NCBI GenBank assembly: GCA_036924085.1
Contig: JAVGWX010000019.1
Span: 8,000,141 to 8,064,140, forward strand
Length of the DNA: 64,000 nt
Origin: Ariolimax columbianus
Lineage: Eukaryota > Mollusca > Gastropoda > Stylommatophora > Arionidae
Reading direction: 5' to 3'
This document shows positions 35,401 to 44,032 of the stretch, piece after piece (position 1 is the stretch's first letter; each line of letters begins with the position of its first letter). The notes under the pieces were generated by a model. The model had not been told where the DNA came from. It saw only the letters and a list, made by a program, of their open reading frames with translations, and did no database searches. The translations under genes and the position numbers were made by a program.

Positions 35401-36402
35401 CATTTTGGTGTTTCGTGTGTTGATGGTTTCACACAGCCCATCTGTCAGGATTGCAAATCTGTCCCAGTCGGCTCGTTTGTAATTCCAACGTGGGAGCGGT
35501 TTTGTTTCCTGTGGGCCTACTTCCATGTCAATGGTTAGCCTGATCGGCCTGTGGTCGCTACCTGCCAGTTGGTTTAGCACCTGGCGGTCTATTTTATAGT
35601 GTATGTCCTGTGTGGAGAAGGCCAAATCTGGAGTCGAGGTGGTATGCCATGTTCTTGAATAGAAGCTAGGGCTATCCTCCGGCCTATTGATTAGGGAGAG
35701 ATTTGCATCTATCTCCCAATCTTCCACTTCGTCACCTCTACTGTCTGTGTCAGAGTATCCCCATCTCTCCGAGTGGCTGTTGAAATCTCCAACTACTATG
35801 CAGTTGGAGTCTCTGACCTCCATACTCGAGAGCGATAGGTCTCTGTTTGGTGGTCCGTACAGATTGAAAATGCGGAGTTTCGTCTCTAGAGCCATTATGT
35901 CAACTCCTACAATTTCTGCTTGTCCGGTGTGATTGACAGGTACCGCGCTACTCGGTATGCTGTTTCTGGTCAGTATCAGGACCCCTCCTTTGTGACCTTC
36001 TCTATCTAGACGGAAGGTCTGGTATCCTCTGATTGAGAATTTATGGTTATTGTTGAGGTGCGTTTCCTGGATACATGCCACGTCAATCTTACCTTCATGC
36101 AGGTGGTGTGTTAGGGAAAGTTTTTTGTTAATGACTCCCTCCGCATTCCACTGTAGTATTCTGAGGGTCTTGAAGTTTTGGCCAATAGACGTTACCCCAT
36201 AGCCATGTGCCTTGACTCCACGACACATGGGTGGGTGACCACCAGTAGTCAAGGGTGGGCCCCTTCGAGGCGTGAGGCCCGGCGCTATCGCTGCCTGGCG
36301 GGTCTCCTCAGGATGAGCGCCATACGTTTTTCGAATAGGTTGTGCTGCCATCATACTGTGATTTACGTTGCACTGTTTTGTTAGGCTTGCGGCCCCGTGC
36401 AT
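32494..36402 (-). CDS. NimbA polyprotein: APE endonuclease, reverse transcriptase, RNase H, CCHC
   Basis: Intact 1302-aa ORF2-type protein of an I/Nimb-group LINE. Rough residues: endonuclease 80-290 (LQWNAEG at 83, QETHL 112-116, GDFNSHSERWG 205-215, GSDHRPIRL 281-289). RT about 500-790 (KSPGKDGITNEML, GYRPISLLS, VDLEKAFD 654-661, QGVPQGGVLSP 710-720, FADD 743-746). RNase H 1035-1170 with the acidic set TDGS (D1042), E1082 or E1084, D1108 and D1161. Zinc-knuckle C1244-x-C1246-x8-H1255-x4-C1260. It nicks target DNA, copies its own RNA from the nick and removes the RNA strand. The first Met is used because a stop lies just upstream. No gag-like ORF1 precedes it, unusual for this group. All other copies here are broken; this one could be active. 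Confidence 0.97.
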   Translation of the reverse strand: MHGAASLTKQCNVNHSMMAAQPIRKTYGAHPEETRQAAIAPGLTPRRGPPLTTGGHPPMCRGVKAHGYGVTSIGQNFKTLRILQWNAEGVINKKLSLTHHLHEGKIDVACIQETHLNNNHKFSIRGYQTFRLDREGHKGGVLILTRNSIPSSAVPVNHTGQAEIVGVDIMALETKLRIFNLYGPPNRDLSLSSMEVRDSNCIVVGDFNSHSERWGYSDTDSRGDEVEDWEIDANLSLINRPEDSPSFYSRTWHTTSTPDLAFSTQDIHYKIDRQVLNQLAGSDHRPIRLTIDMEVGPQETKPLPRWNYKRADWDRFAILTDGLCETINTRNTKMKPMVESLSKAIMQAATETIPRGARKNYKPYWNDELQKVEDAVTNARNMAEREKSVEANIALKAAAAKYKHTLKQTARESWKNKTESLNLDKEGNKLWKLVRAMNDETPSNKQITIKQGENLITGKKAANAFVDHYARANHIEVPADKHTDISEELKGHENINTAPEEHMMAKLTMREMEEAMRTLKRRKSPGKDGITNEMLMGLGQTAKEKLLSVLNQSWKRGIVPQAWKDAILVPVPKTGKDKTDPNGYRPISLLSCVGKLMERMINTRLMWHLEEKRILIPQQAGFRQHRSTEDQVILIAQEIEDAYQAQKHTVAVWVDLEKAFDKVWKDGLRVKLRRSDVCGKMYKWINHYLKQRTARVQVQGQMSKKVTLEQGVPQGGVLSPTLFLVYINDITENIPRRVHSSMFADDLAMWTSEKNLTIARNRMQTALTSLEEWANSWLVKINEEKTTCTIFSLSLKPQSTKLSLNGKILQPNDNPTYLGVTFDRRMTWKSQIERNRMKARERMAIMRKLAGTSWGADEGILKKLYTGRVRPVLEYGIAAWTTAAKANFDKVNKLQNQAMRIITGGMKSTPIVELEKITKLQSMTDRRDCRAQLQSEKLRRLTDHPMYQRLNNLGTGKLKRRNFAEIAKAKMHEDPINALTTPKPITTVRKPTWRQDIFPEVVENIPGIANKNCQTEKERRDTTLSFITKSYPSMDWTHAYTDGSVTNTTQNGGAGAFLNLPNGRKITLSFATGKYTSNFRAEAEALRAAVEEMVTHSENESHIVLLTDALEVVTALKSQKNTELNDLRAALCKLCQQSAPKRVVVQWVPSHCNIQGNEEADRLAKEGARLPQIDTSMTYEESKRLIKARYMSKWETEHTGYTKNDAYYQLNRREQVVVFRLRTGHNRLRYHLFNKLKIGCTDECPCGTGKMTTEHLLQNCPTYEDQREQMWPLPVELQDKLYGSGESLRMTAAFFEKIMVTV

Positions 36403-37300
36403 CCGATTTCAACAGGCGTTTCTGTAGGGATGCCCTCCTTAGCCTTTGGCTGTCCCCAGCCTATCTGCAAGGCAGCAGTTGTTTACGATCAGAGTTTTCT
36501 CTCCTATGGAAGTTGTCTTTCCAGACTATCGAGTCTTCACTACTCGTGTCTATAGGGTGCAATGATGGTATGTGATATATGAGATGGACTGGTTTACCCG
36601 GAAGAGAGGCAGTCCAGTGTGTCTGTATCCCAGGATCGTCACGTCCTGCCAGAAACGTAGCATTTGCATGTGAGTGGGGTATCTCTTTTTCCCTTTATTT
36701 TCTTGGCTTCTATGCAGGGATGGTACGCCTAGCATTCCCCGCCACCTGGGGTGTTGACACAGTGGGGCAGGTGTGCAATGTCCGCTGGTCTGCATCTCTT
36801 CTGCGTCCAGCATGATAGTTATGGCTGATAACGTACAGAGGTAGATATCGTAACCGGAGTGCATTTAGCCAGAGGACAAGCCTGGTAATGTCACAGAGAT
36901 GTTGATCGCCTGGTGTGCGGACAACTCTCATGGTCAGTGGTTGAGTCTTGACAGTTCACAGTGTGGTGGCTGCTCTACTGTTTTCGACACCCCGACCAGG
37001 TTCTAAGTCTTTGGTTGGTGTTTTTCGCACCCCATCGCCGTATAGGGTGAGTATCAAGCAGTTTTCCGCCCGCTTTGATTTGCGGGCGGCAAGGACCTCT
37101 TACTGTGGCTCTACCTGATAGGGCTGGGGCGCAAGCCCCAGGTCCCGAGCATGTAGGAGCCTCCCATTGCAGTGGTGCTGAGATTTTGGGCGGGATTGCG
37201 GCTTTCAAGGGTTCGGCCGTAATCCCCCACATGGTAGCCTCGCGCCCTTGGCTTATCAGCCTGGTACGTGAACCAAAGTGTCTGCGGCTCCTCTCGATTT
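36403..37300 (-). promoter_or_regulatory. Nimb leader (5' UTR), partly shared with NimbB
   Basis: Within this leader, about 36600-36680 (minus: CCCACTCACATG..ATGCTACG, then TTTCTGGCAGGACGTGACGA and GACACACTGGACTGCCTCTC) is nearly the same as the NimbB leader at 42583-42658. About 36685-36815 matches the NimbB leader at 46007-46135 (GCGGACATTGCAC, GGTGGCGGGGAATGCTAGGC). Upstream, 36870-37300 is specific to this copy and GC-rich, with a GCGGGCGG..CCGCCCGC palindrome near 37070-37090. Short frames exist but none looks like a gag protein. LINE leaders commonly hold the internal promoter; that role here is inference. Confidence 0.6.
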
Positions 37301-37963
37301 GAGCTGGTTTTCCGTAGCAACGCCCTGTCATTTGTAGGGTAAAACTGACCTGTCTTCAGATCTATTTCCAGCACCCGTTCACTATTTGGTCAGACGAATT
37401 TATTGAGGGCTTTTGTTTGTCAATGACCAGGTATTTGAAATCTGCGGAGTTAAACACGATTTCCGTAGCGTTCTTTCATTTGAGCTGACTTGTCGTCCGT
37501 GAGTCTAATACCAGCGTACGTTCATTATTAGACCCAAACGGCAGCGCTCTCAATTTGTCAGTTGTTCTACAGCATTGGCGTGTTCAGTCAAATTAAGCCG
37601 CAGGTTCCACACCTGGTGGTGCCCTTTCGTCAATTCCCTTAGCGAGATAGTCAAGTTTCTTAAAGGGTAGCCCCAAAGATTTTCGAGGGTCTAATTCCAG
37701 CACATGTTCTCTATTAGACCCCACTAAGGTGTACTTTTTGATAGTCATTCTGCAGTATTGGCGTGGTAAGTTAACTTAGGTCTCAGGCTCCACTCCTGAT
37801 AGTGCTCTTCCGTCAATTCCTTTATCAAACACTGGATGCAGACAAAACCGAGCCACAGGGGACATAACCCCAGATTCTGGGGGTCTAAGTCCAGCACCAG
37901 TTCCATGTTAGACTCCAGAAGAGTGGTCTCGGCATGTCAATCATTTCAGTGTTAGCCGTGTTG
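37301..37963 (-). repeat. degenerate ~190-bp repeats carrying 18S 3'-domain pieces
   Basis: Read on the minus strand, three to four imperfect units follow the 18S segment. Each has a hairpin-like block, GTCTAAT..GAAC...GCTGG.ATTAGAC, at 37914-37883, 37720-37689, 37534-37502 and a weaker one at 37392-37361. Between them, two blocks (about 37826-37763 and 37642-37579) contain the universally conserved 18S string around AAGGAATTGACGGAAG.GCAC, continuing as ..CAGG.GTGGA.CCTG..GC. The second also has TTGAC.AATTGAGAGC as in 18S. The unit spacing is 194, 187 and 141 bp. The blocks are more diverged than the 18S 5' segment beside them. Confidence 0.75.
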
Positions 37964-38621
37964 AACTACGAGCTTTTTAACTGCAACAACTTTAATATAC
38001 GCTATTGGAGCTGGAATTACCGCGGCTGCTGGCACCAGACTTGCCCTCCAATAGATCCTCGTTAAAGGGTTTAAAGTGTACTCATTCCAATTACGGGGCC
38101 TCGAAAGAGTCCCGTATTGTTATTTTTCGTCACTAACTCCCCGTGCCGGGAGTGGGTAAGTTGCGCGCCTGCTGCCTTCCTTGGATGTGGTAGCCGTTTC
38201 TCATGCTCCCTCTCCGGAATCGAACCCTGATTCCCCGTTACCCGTTACAAACATGGTAGGCATGTCACGTACCATCGACATTTGATAGGGCAGACATTTG
38301 AAAGATGCGTCGCCGGCACATGAGGCCATGCGATCAGCACAAAGTTATCCAGAGTCACCAGTGGGGACGCCGCAACCCCGCGAGGGGAAACGACGATTGG
38401 TTTTGAACTAATAAAAGCGCTCTTTCCGCGAGGGTCGGAGCTTGGTAAGCATGTATTAGCTCTAGAATTGCCACAGTTATCCAAGTAGGATCGTGTCATC
38501 TAAGGAACCTCGACTGATTTAATGAGCCATTCGCGGTTTCACCGTGAGACAGTGTGAACTTAGACATGCATGGCTTAATCTTTGAGACAAGCATATGACT
38601 ACTGGCAGGATCAACCAGATA
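37964..38621 (-). rRNA. 18S rRNA, 5' 658 nt only (partial, embedded)
   Basis: The minus strand begins TATCTGGTTGATCCTGCCAG at 38621, the exact 5' end of eukaryotic 18S rRNA. It runs collinearly through the early helices (GCATGTCTAAG, AATGGCTCATTAAATCAG, CAATTCTAGAGCTAATACAT, GGCTACCACATCCAAGGAAG) and the 530-loop (GCCAGCAGCCGCGGTAATTC) to GCTCGTAGTT at 37964. There it jumps to CAACACGG..., a string that in a normal gene lies about 500 nt further on. V4 to the h31 region, and all of the normal 3' end, 5.8S and 28S are absent. It is a cut-off copy, not a working rDNA unit. Confidence 0.95.
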
Positions 38622-39256
38622 TCTGTCGGAGACGTACGTACTGCGCACACCGGTCGGCGGAGGAAGGGTGTGTAAAAAGCCTCACTGGGACGGCCGCAGG
38701 GACCGACTGACGGGACGGACGGACGGTTGTTCCACCCGTCCCTCACTCCGTCGACCTAGGACCGCCTGACAGGGGCCTCCCACACGCACCAGACGACCGA
38801 CCGACCGACCGGGCTCGCTCGAGGAGGGATGGCAGCGCTCTGTGCAGAACGGATCCCAACGACCTCGGCGACGAATTTCACTGGGACTAGAGACACAATT
38901 TGGCCTGCCGGCCCTTCTTCTCCGTAGGGAGAACGCAGGGCCTCGAGGCAACGATTCCTGCTTTCCATTTGCCGGTCACAAGCTCTTTGCGAGAGTCGGA
39001 CCACCAGCGAGACGTACTGTCGAGCTCTGCTATAAGCCTTAGATAAATCACCACGGACGGACCACGTTTCCTGATACGGACCAGACTAGCGCACCTCGGT
39101 GGAGGAGCCACTACCACAAACCGCACCCAATTCGCACTACGGGGAAAGGCAGGCGAGCGTTTTCCGCAAGCCCGCGCTATCGCTCCGCCTGGCGGGACTG
39201 AGATCGCTTTACGAACACTGGTTGAAATTGAGTCGCCGCAGCGAGACAACTACCCC
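38622..39256 (-). other. 5'-ETS-like GC-rich sequence directly upstream of the 18S start
   Basis: Directly abutting 18S nucleotide 1 is about 635 bp of GC-rich DNA with GGTCGGTCGGTCGG and CCGTCCGTCCGTCCC runs on the minus strand, typical of external transcribed spacers. Composition differs sharply from the AT-rich surroundings. Three small frames (39249-38887, 38951-38682, 38746-38519) arise from the GC content and show no protein resemblance. Identity as ETS is inferred from position and composition, since ETS is not conserved between species. Confidence 0.7.
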
Positions 39257-39416
39257 AGATCATCCTTGTCTAATATTCCTTTCAGTTTTGTTTGAATGCA
39301 TACTGATAGTCCGTGCTCCTCTCTCCAAGGAGTTTGTTCTGGCAGACTTTAGGGGGATGTCAACTTCAGGTAGATCCATAATTTGCCTGCTAAGTCGTTT
39401 CGCCTGATGCATAAAA
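39257..39416 (-). other. first 160 bp of the nested unit
   Basis: Ordinary base composition (TAGTTTTATGCATCAGGCG at the outer end). If the neighbouring sequence is a 5' ETS, this could be further ETS or the RNA polymerase I start region. No motif is recognisable across species. Confidence 0.35.
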
Positions 39417-42400
39417 CTACTTCTTTTCAATCTTCCCATTGCTAAATTTTGAAATCTTGTCTTTCATTGGATGGCTCGGCATGCAGAGGAACTTTTCTGC
39501 CTGTGTTAATACCTCTGTGTCTCTGCATTCTCTTAATGCTTGTATAATTCCCATTTTTTCCATCTCCAATATAGGTGATTTCATTGCTCCTGTAATGACC
39601 CTAAGTGCCTGATTTTGCACCTTATCCACCTCTTTTAGGGTAGTGTTTGCTGCGGGGCACCACGCTGGTGACCCATATTCCAGATGTGGCTGTATACCTT
39701 GTTGGCAAACTTTGTTAAGTATTTTTCCACTAGCTCCCCATGTGGTTCCACTTAATTTTCTCAGGATGGCTAACTTCTCCTGGCTTTTTTGGCTGCCTTG
39801 TTGACGTGTTCCCTCCATGTCAACCTATCATCAAATGTAACTCCAAGATAGGTGGGTTGTTTATCTTCTTTGAGGTGTTCTCCATTTATCTTGATAACTC
39901 CAGCTTTTTGTTTTTGGGAGAGGGTGAAAAGCGTAGTGCTACATTTGTCTGTATTAATGTTTACACATCATCTGTTTGTCCATGAGGTCAAGGCATCAAT
40001 AGCTCTTTGCAGCATTCTGGTGGCCACTGTTGCTTGCTCATTTGTACACCATATTACCAAGTCATCTGCATATATTGCAACTTTTGTTCCTTGTGGTAGC
40101 TCAGCAATCAAGTCATTGATGAAGACTATGAAAAGTGTAGGGGAAAGAACCCCTCCCTGAGGCACACCATGACGCTCTTACTCTTGAGGCCATCTAGTTG
40201 GACTCTGGCTCTTCTGTTATGTAAGTATGCTTTATCCATTTGTACATCCTACTCATTACTCCATTATTTCTCAGTTTCTTTAAAAGTCCTTCTTTCCAAA
40301 CTTTAACAAAAGCTTTCCTTAAGTGTATCCATACTGTTAATACTAATTTCTTGTCCTGGAATGCGTCCTCGATCTCTTGTGAGAGGTATGTTACCTGGTC
40401 TTCAGTGGAGTTGCATTTCCTAAATCCTGCCTGCTGTGGCACAAAAAGGTTTTGGCTCTCAAGATACCACTGCAGCCTTAGGTTGATAATACGTTCCATT
40501 GTTTTACATATGCAGCTTGTGAGGCTGATTGGTCTATAGCTGGATGCCATGGAACTGTCTTTCCCTGGTTTTGAGAGTGGTATCATGATTGCTTCTCTCC
40601 AGGTCTGTCGGACTGTACCTGATGTCCAACAAATGTTGAAGATCTGAAGCAGCTTTGTTTTTGCTGCTGTTCCCAAGTTCTTGATCATCTCATTGGACAC
40701 TCCGTCTGTTCCTGGCAGCTTTCTCCTTTTCAATTTGGATATTGCAAACTCCAGTTCTTTGTATGTGATTGGTGTCTCCATTTCTTTGTGTATGGCACCA
40801 TCTTGCTCTGTATTTTGTCATTCCTCACGAACACTTCGTTGTTTCTCTCTGTCTACTTCAATGTTGCTATCTTTTGCAAAAGAGTCTGCAAAGTAATCAG
40901 TGGCTTATTTGCATGTGAGGATGTTTCCATCTTTGTTTAATGTAATCTTTGTGTTTCTCATCATTAAGTTGTTTTACCAACTTCCACAGTTTCCTGGTAT
41001 CCTTTTCAAAGTTCAGAGACTCTGTTTTCTCTCTCCAACTTCTTCTTCTGGGTTTCAACTTTTCCCTTTGAAATTTGGCCTTAGCATGTTGATATTTTTG
41101 GTGGTGTTCTTGACATGGACTAATCTCTGCTTGCTTTCTAGATGTTTCTACCTTGTTTTGCAGTTGTTGTTCTTCTTCTTCATTCGTCCTCAATCTCCAG
41201 CTACTAAGCCCTGAACAGGGCTTTGTAAGTAGCGGGATGTAGTCCAGAGAACGGAATGCGATGTGTCGCTAGTTTACAGTTTGACTGCGATATTTGCACC
41301 TTTCGGTCCGACACATCCGTCTTCGGCAGTAGCAGTTGTTCTAATTCACTATTCCAGTATGGCCTAAATTGTTTGCTGGCCCCTCTAGGTATTGTTTCAT
41401 GGGCAGCCTGTAGCATGCATCTGCTGAAATTATCGACTACCTTATTTATGTCTTCACCTGTTGTTAGAGTTTTAGTCAGCACACTAGACCGATGCTGGTA
41501 CATTGACCAGTCTGCCTTCCTGTAATTCCACCGAGGCAGGGTACTACTTTCCTTGACATATTCATTTTCAATAGTTAGAAATACTGGTCTGTGGTCACTA
41601 CCTCCAAGTTGTTTCCCTACAATGCGTGTAATGTTCCATTCCATGCATGGTGAGTCGAATGCCAAATATGGTGTAGAAGTGGTGTGCCATGATCTCGAGT
41701 AGAAGGTCGATGGGTCTGTTGGCTGGTTAATCAAGATAAGTCCATTGTCATCCTGCCAGTTTTCTAGCTCCTCACCCCTCCTATCCATTTGATCATAGCC
41801 CCAGCTCTGCGAGTGGCTATTGAAATCTCCACACACAATCAGTCTTTCCTTTGTTGCAATCGCATTCAGTGCCAGTGGACGATCACCCAGACAGTAATAA
41901 TTTAGAAGGTGGAATTCTGTACTTTCTGTCTTGAGATGCATCATCTGATATTCTGCCCCCTCCATATATGCTTCCTGCTGATAAGCATTGATGCTATTTC
42001 TCACAAGTGTCAGTATTCCACCCTTATGCCTGTCTCGTTGGTCAGACCTATAGCACTGGTATCCTCTAATTTTGAAGGCTATATCTTTATTGAGATGCGT
42101 TTCTTGCAAGCAACATACTTTACTTGCTCTTCATATTGAATATTCTCAAGCTCTAATTTTTTACTATAACCATCTCTTTTGCTGTTGACTGATGCCTTCA
42201 GCATTCCAGTGCATTATTTTCAGTGTTCTTTCCTTTGTTTTTGGTTTTGTTTGGCCAGTAGCTCTATTCTCGTGCCTCCTGACTCCACGAGGCATCCGAG
42301 AAGGACCTCCAGTAATAAAGTTTGGGCCCTTTCGAGACAGGGGACCCGGCACTGTACCTGCCTGGTTGTCCACCACAGGCAGAGCGCCATAACGTTTTGC

Positions 42401-42645
42401 AGATATAGGCATACTTTCATGTTGCGTATTTGCGTGGCATCCTGATTCCTGTGGTGCGCCTTTTGGCTGGTTGCCTCCGCCTTCAGCACCTTAACGTTGC
42501 TTGGGCAGACTGTGGTCTTGCTCGAAGGGATGTGTGATGATGATTATATGAACTTATGGACCCATTTTTAAAGTATCCCAGAAGAGAGGCAGTCCAGTGT
42601 GTCTGTGTCCCAGGATCGTCACGTCCTGCCAGAAACGTAGCATAT
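39417..42645 (-). pseudogene. NimbB, leader end, endonuclease, RT and thumb
   Basis: Reading down from 42645: leader, then the protein N-terminus (42412 on: RYGALPV..., GPLSRKGPNFITGGPSRMPR, related to the RRGPPLTTGGHPPMCRGV of NimbA). Next is the endonuclease 42109-41204 (ETHLNKDIAFKIRGYQCYRS, CGDFNSHSQSWGYDQMDRRG, GSDHRPVFL), a helical linker, and RT 40781-40194 (KLPGTDGVSNEMI, SYRPISLTSCICK, VPQQAGFRKCNSTEDQ). The palm is at 40165-39968 (MPQGGVLSPTLFIVFINDL, IYADDLVIW) and the thumb ends at KIEKK. Frameshifts near 42170, 41210 and 40190 plus small lesions make it inactive. The RT carries the rarer YADD. Confidence 0.9.
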
Positions 42646-42658
42646 ACATGTGAGTGGG
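42646..42658. repeat. 13-bp direct repeat flanking the 3.3-kb insert (left)
   Basis: ACATGTGAGTGGG, repeated exactly at 45994-46006. Joining the outer flanks across it gives a leader collinear with the intact NimbA leader at 36670-36690. Confidence 0.85.
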
Positions 42659-42993
42659 AAATGTAGACTCGCAGCCAGTTACGGCGCCATCTTTACTGTT
42701 TTGGATCATTATGGATGCCGCAAGACCACGGATTTGCCTGGAATTCACACTAGTCGCCGACTTACACTTGTGTTCATGGATACGTGGAGTTGTTTTCCGT
42801 CTGGACTTGTTATTTCGTTCTTTTTTTGTGATTTCTTCCATCCGTTTATCCTGGTCTGGACGCCGGCTGTATGGCGCTACGCTTAAACTAGTTATACCTG
42901 TGTCGTATCTCACGGGTTAGTTCTGCCGGTTCACCTTCACAAATTTGGCGTGTGGGAATTTTAGATGCTACTATGATGAACTGAATACAGCTG

Positions 42994-43380
42994 GGGAGAG
43001 ATGCCAGACTCACTCACACGCTGAGTGTTGTCCATACGACCTCTTGTGGTTATCGAAAAGGCACGACAAACTGCGTTAGATGCCTTCCCACCTTTCTACC
43101 CTGCGGGTTACATGTTTACGGAAAGGCTTCGGTGGTAACCCTGAGGCAAAATCTGCATCCTATGCTATCTCCAGTCGTCTCGATGAATGTCTTGCCACTG
43201 GCAAAAGGTAGCTTAGGCTCTGTGAGTGAGGTTGACAAAAGGCGCAGTTTCTTCCTCACTTTAATCCAAATCTCAGCGCAAGTCACCCATTTCAGCGGAC
43301 ACAGCAAGAGATACGACTGTCCACACGGCTGAACAAAGAGAGTGGTCTTCATCACTTGTGATGGACAAAAAAAACTATCA
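42994..43380. repeat. repeat B1 (~385 bp)
   Basis: Starts GGGGAGAGATGCCAGACTCA, ends GACAAAAAAAACTATCA. It recurs at 45611-45993 and 56695-57085 with very few differences. One frame reads for about 130 codons with two stops (THSHAECCPYDLLWLSKRHD) but resembles no family I know. Confidence 0.9.
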
Positions 43381-44032
43381 TTTGGTACAAATGGATGTCA
43401 CCAATTTGTCTCCACGAACAATATGTTTCTCTAGTAGAAAATGTAACTACTTGTAATTAGGATAAAATTATAGAAATAATCATGTATATTAGCTAGCTTA
43501 AACGCCACAACGACAGCTTGTATTTCATGAAAACAGGGTATAGTAGCAACTTCAGAAAAATGGTTACACAAGCTAAACAAAAATGTACAGATAGTGTTGT
43601 TGAAGAATATGTTGATGTTATAGTGGTATAGGCTAAACCTGTATGACAAATAACAGAAAATAGAAAAAATAAAATACTCTTAGAGAAAATATAAATTATG
43701 TCACAATATTTAAACTTTAAATTTGCTGTGATCAGTTTAGTTCAATCGCCCTCTCTGCATCGTAGGTTGGCTGCAATAGATCTCAAGTGTACTCTATCTT
43801 TTGCAGTAATGGTGCAATCTGAGGCTTTTTCCAGTCCATCTCCTGATGTTATCCACCCACTTAAAATGATGTCTGGCTCTTGAACGACTGTAATATGTTT
43901 ATGGGAATTAAAACATACATCACTAGTTGCGTTGGGATGGTAACCTTTACCAAAAGTAATATAAAATATGTTGGAGGACCTAGTGGTAAAAATTTCCCCT
44001 GATCTCTAAGTAGTGAGATTCAGACACCCATG

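Larger units (their letters stand above)
32480..39416 (-). mobile_element. 6.9-kb NimbA unit with an rRNA-derived 5' region, nested in NimbB
   Basis: The limits come from NimbB: its thumb stops at 39417 (KIEKK) and its RNase H resumes at 32479. Everything between is foreign to NimbB. In the sense direction it reads: about 160 bp of ordinary composition, a GC-rich 5'-ETS-like stretch, the first 658 nt of 18S rRNA, degenerate 18S-derived repeats, a Nimb leader, the 1302-aa ORF and a GAAGAAGAAG tail. The junctions lie in GAA/AAG-rich sequence, so any target-site duplication is hidden in the tail (at best CTTCTT). Because there is one interruption of NimbB, the simplest reading is one insertion event, but two successive insertions at the same point cannot be excluded. 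Confidence 0.8.

Noticed and set aside
37964..38621. A functional 18S rRNA gene / rDNA locus
   Set aside because: Only the first 658 nt are collinear; V4 to the 3' end, 5.8S and 28S are missing, and the piece lies inside a transposon nest.
38519..39249. Minus-strand GC-rich frames (75-120 codons) as an ORF1/gag
   Set aside because: They lie in ETS-like sequence, lie in different overlapping frames, and show no CCHC or other motif; length is explained by GC content.
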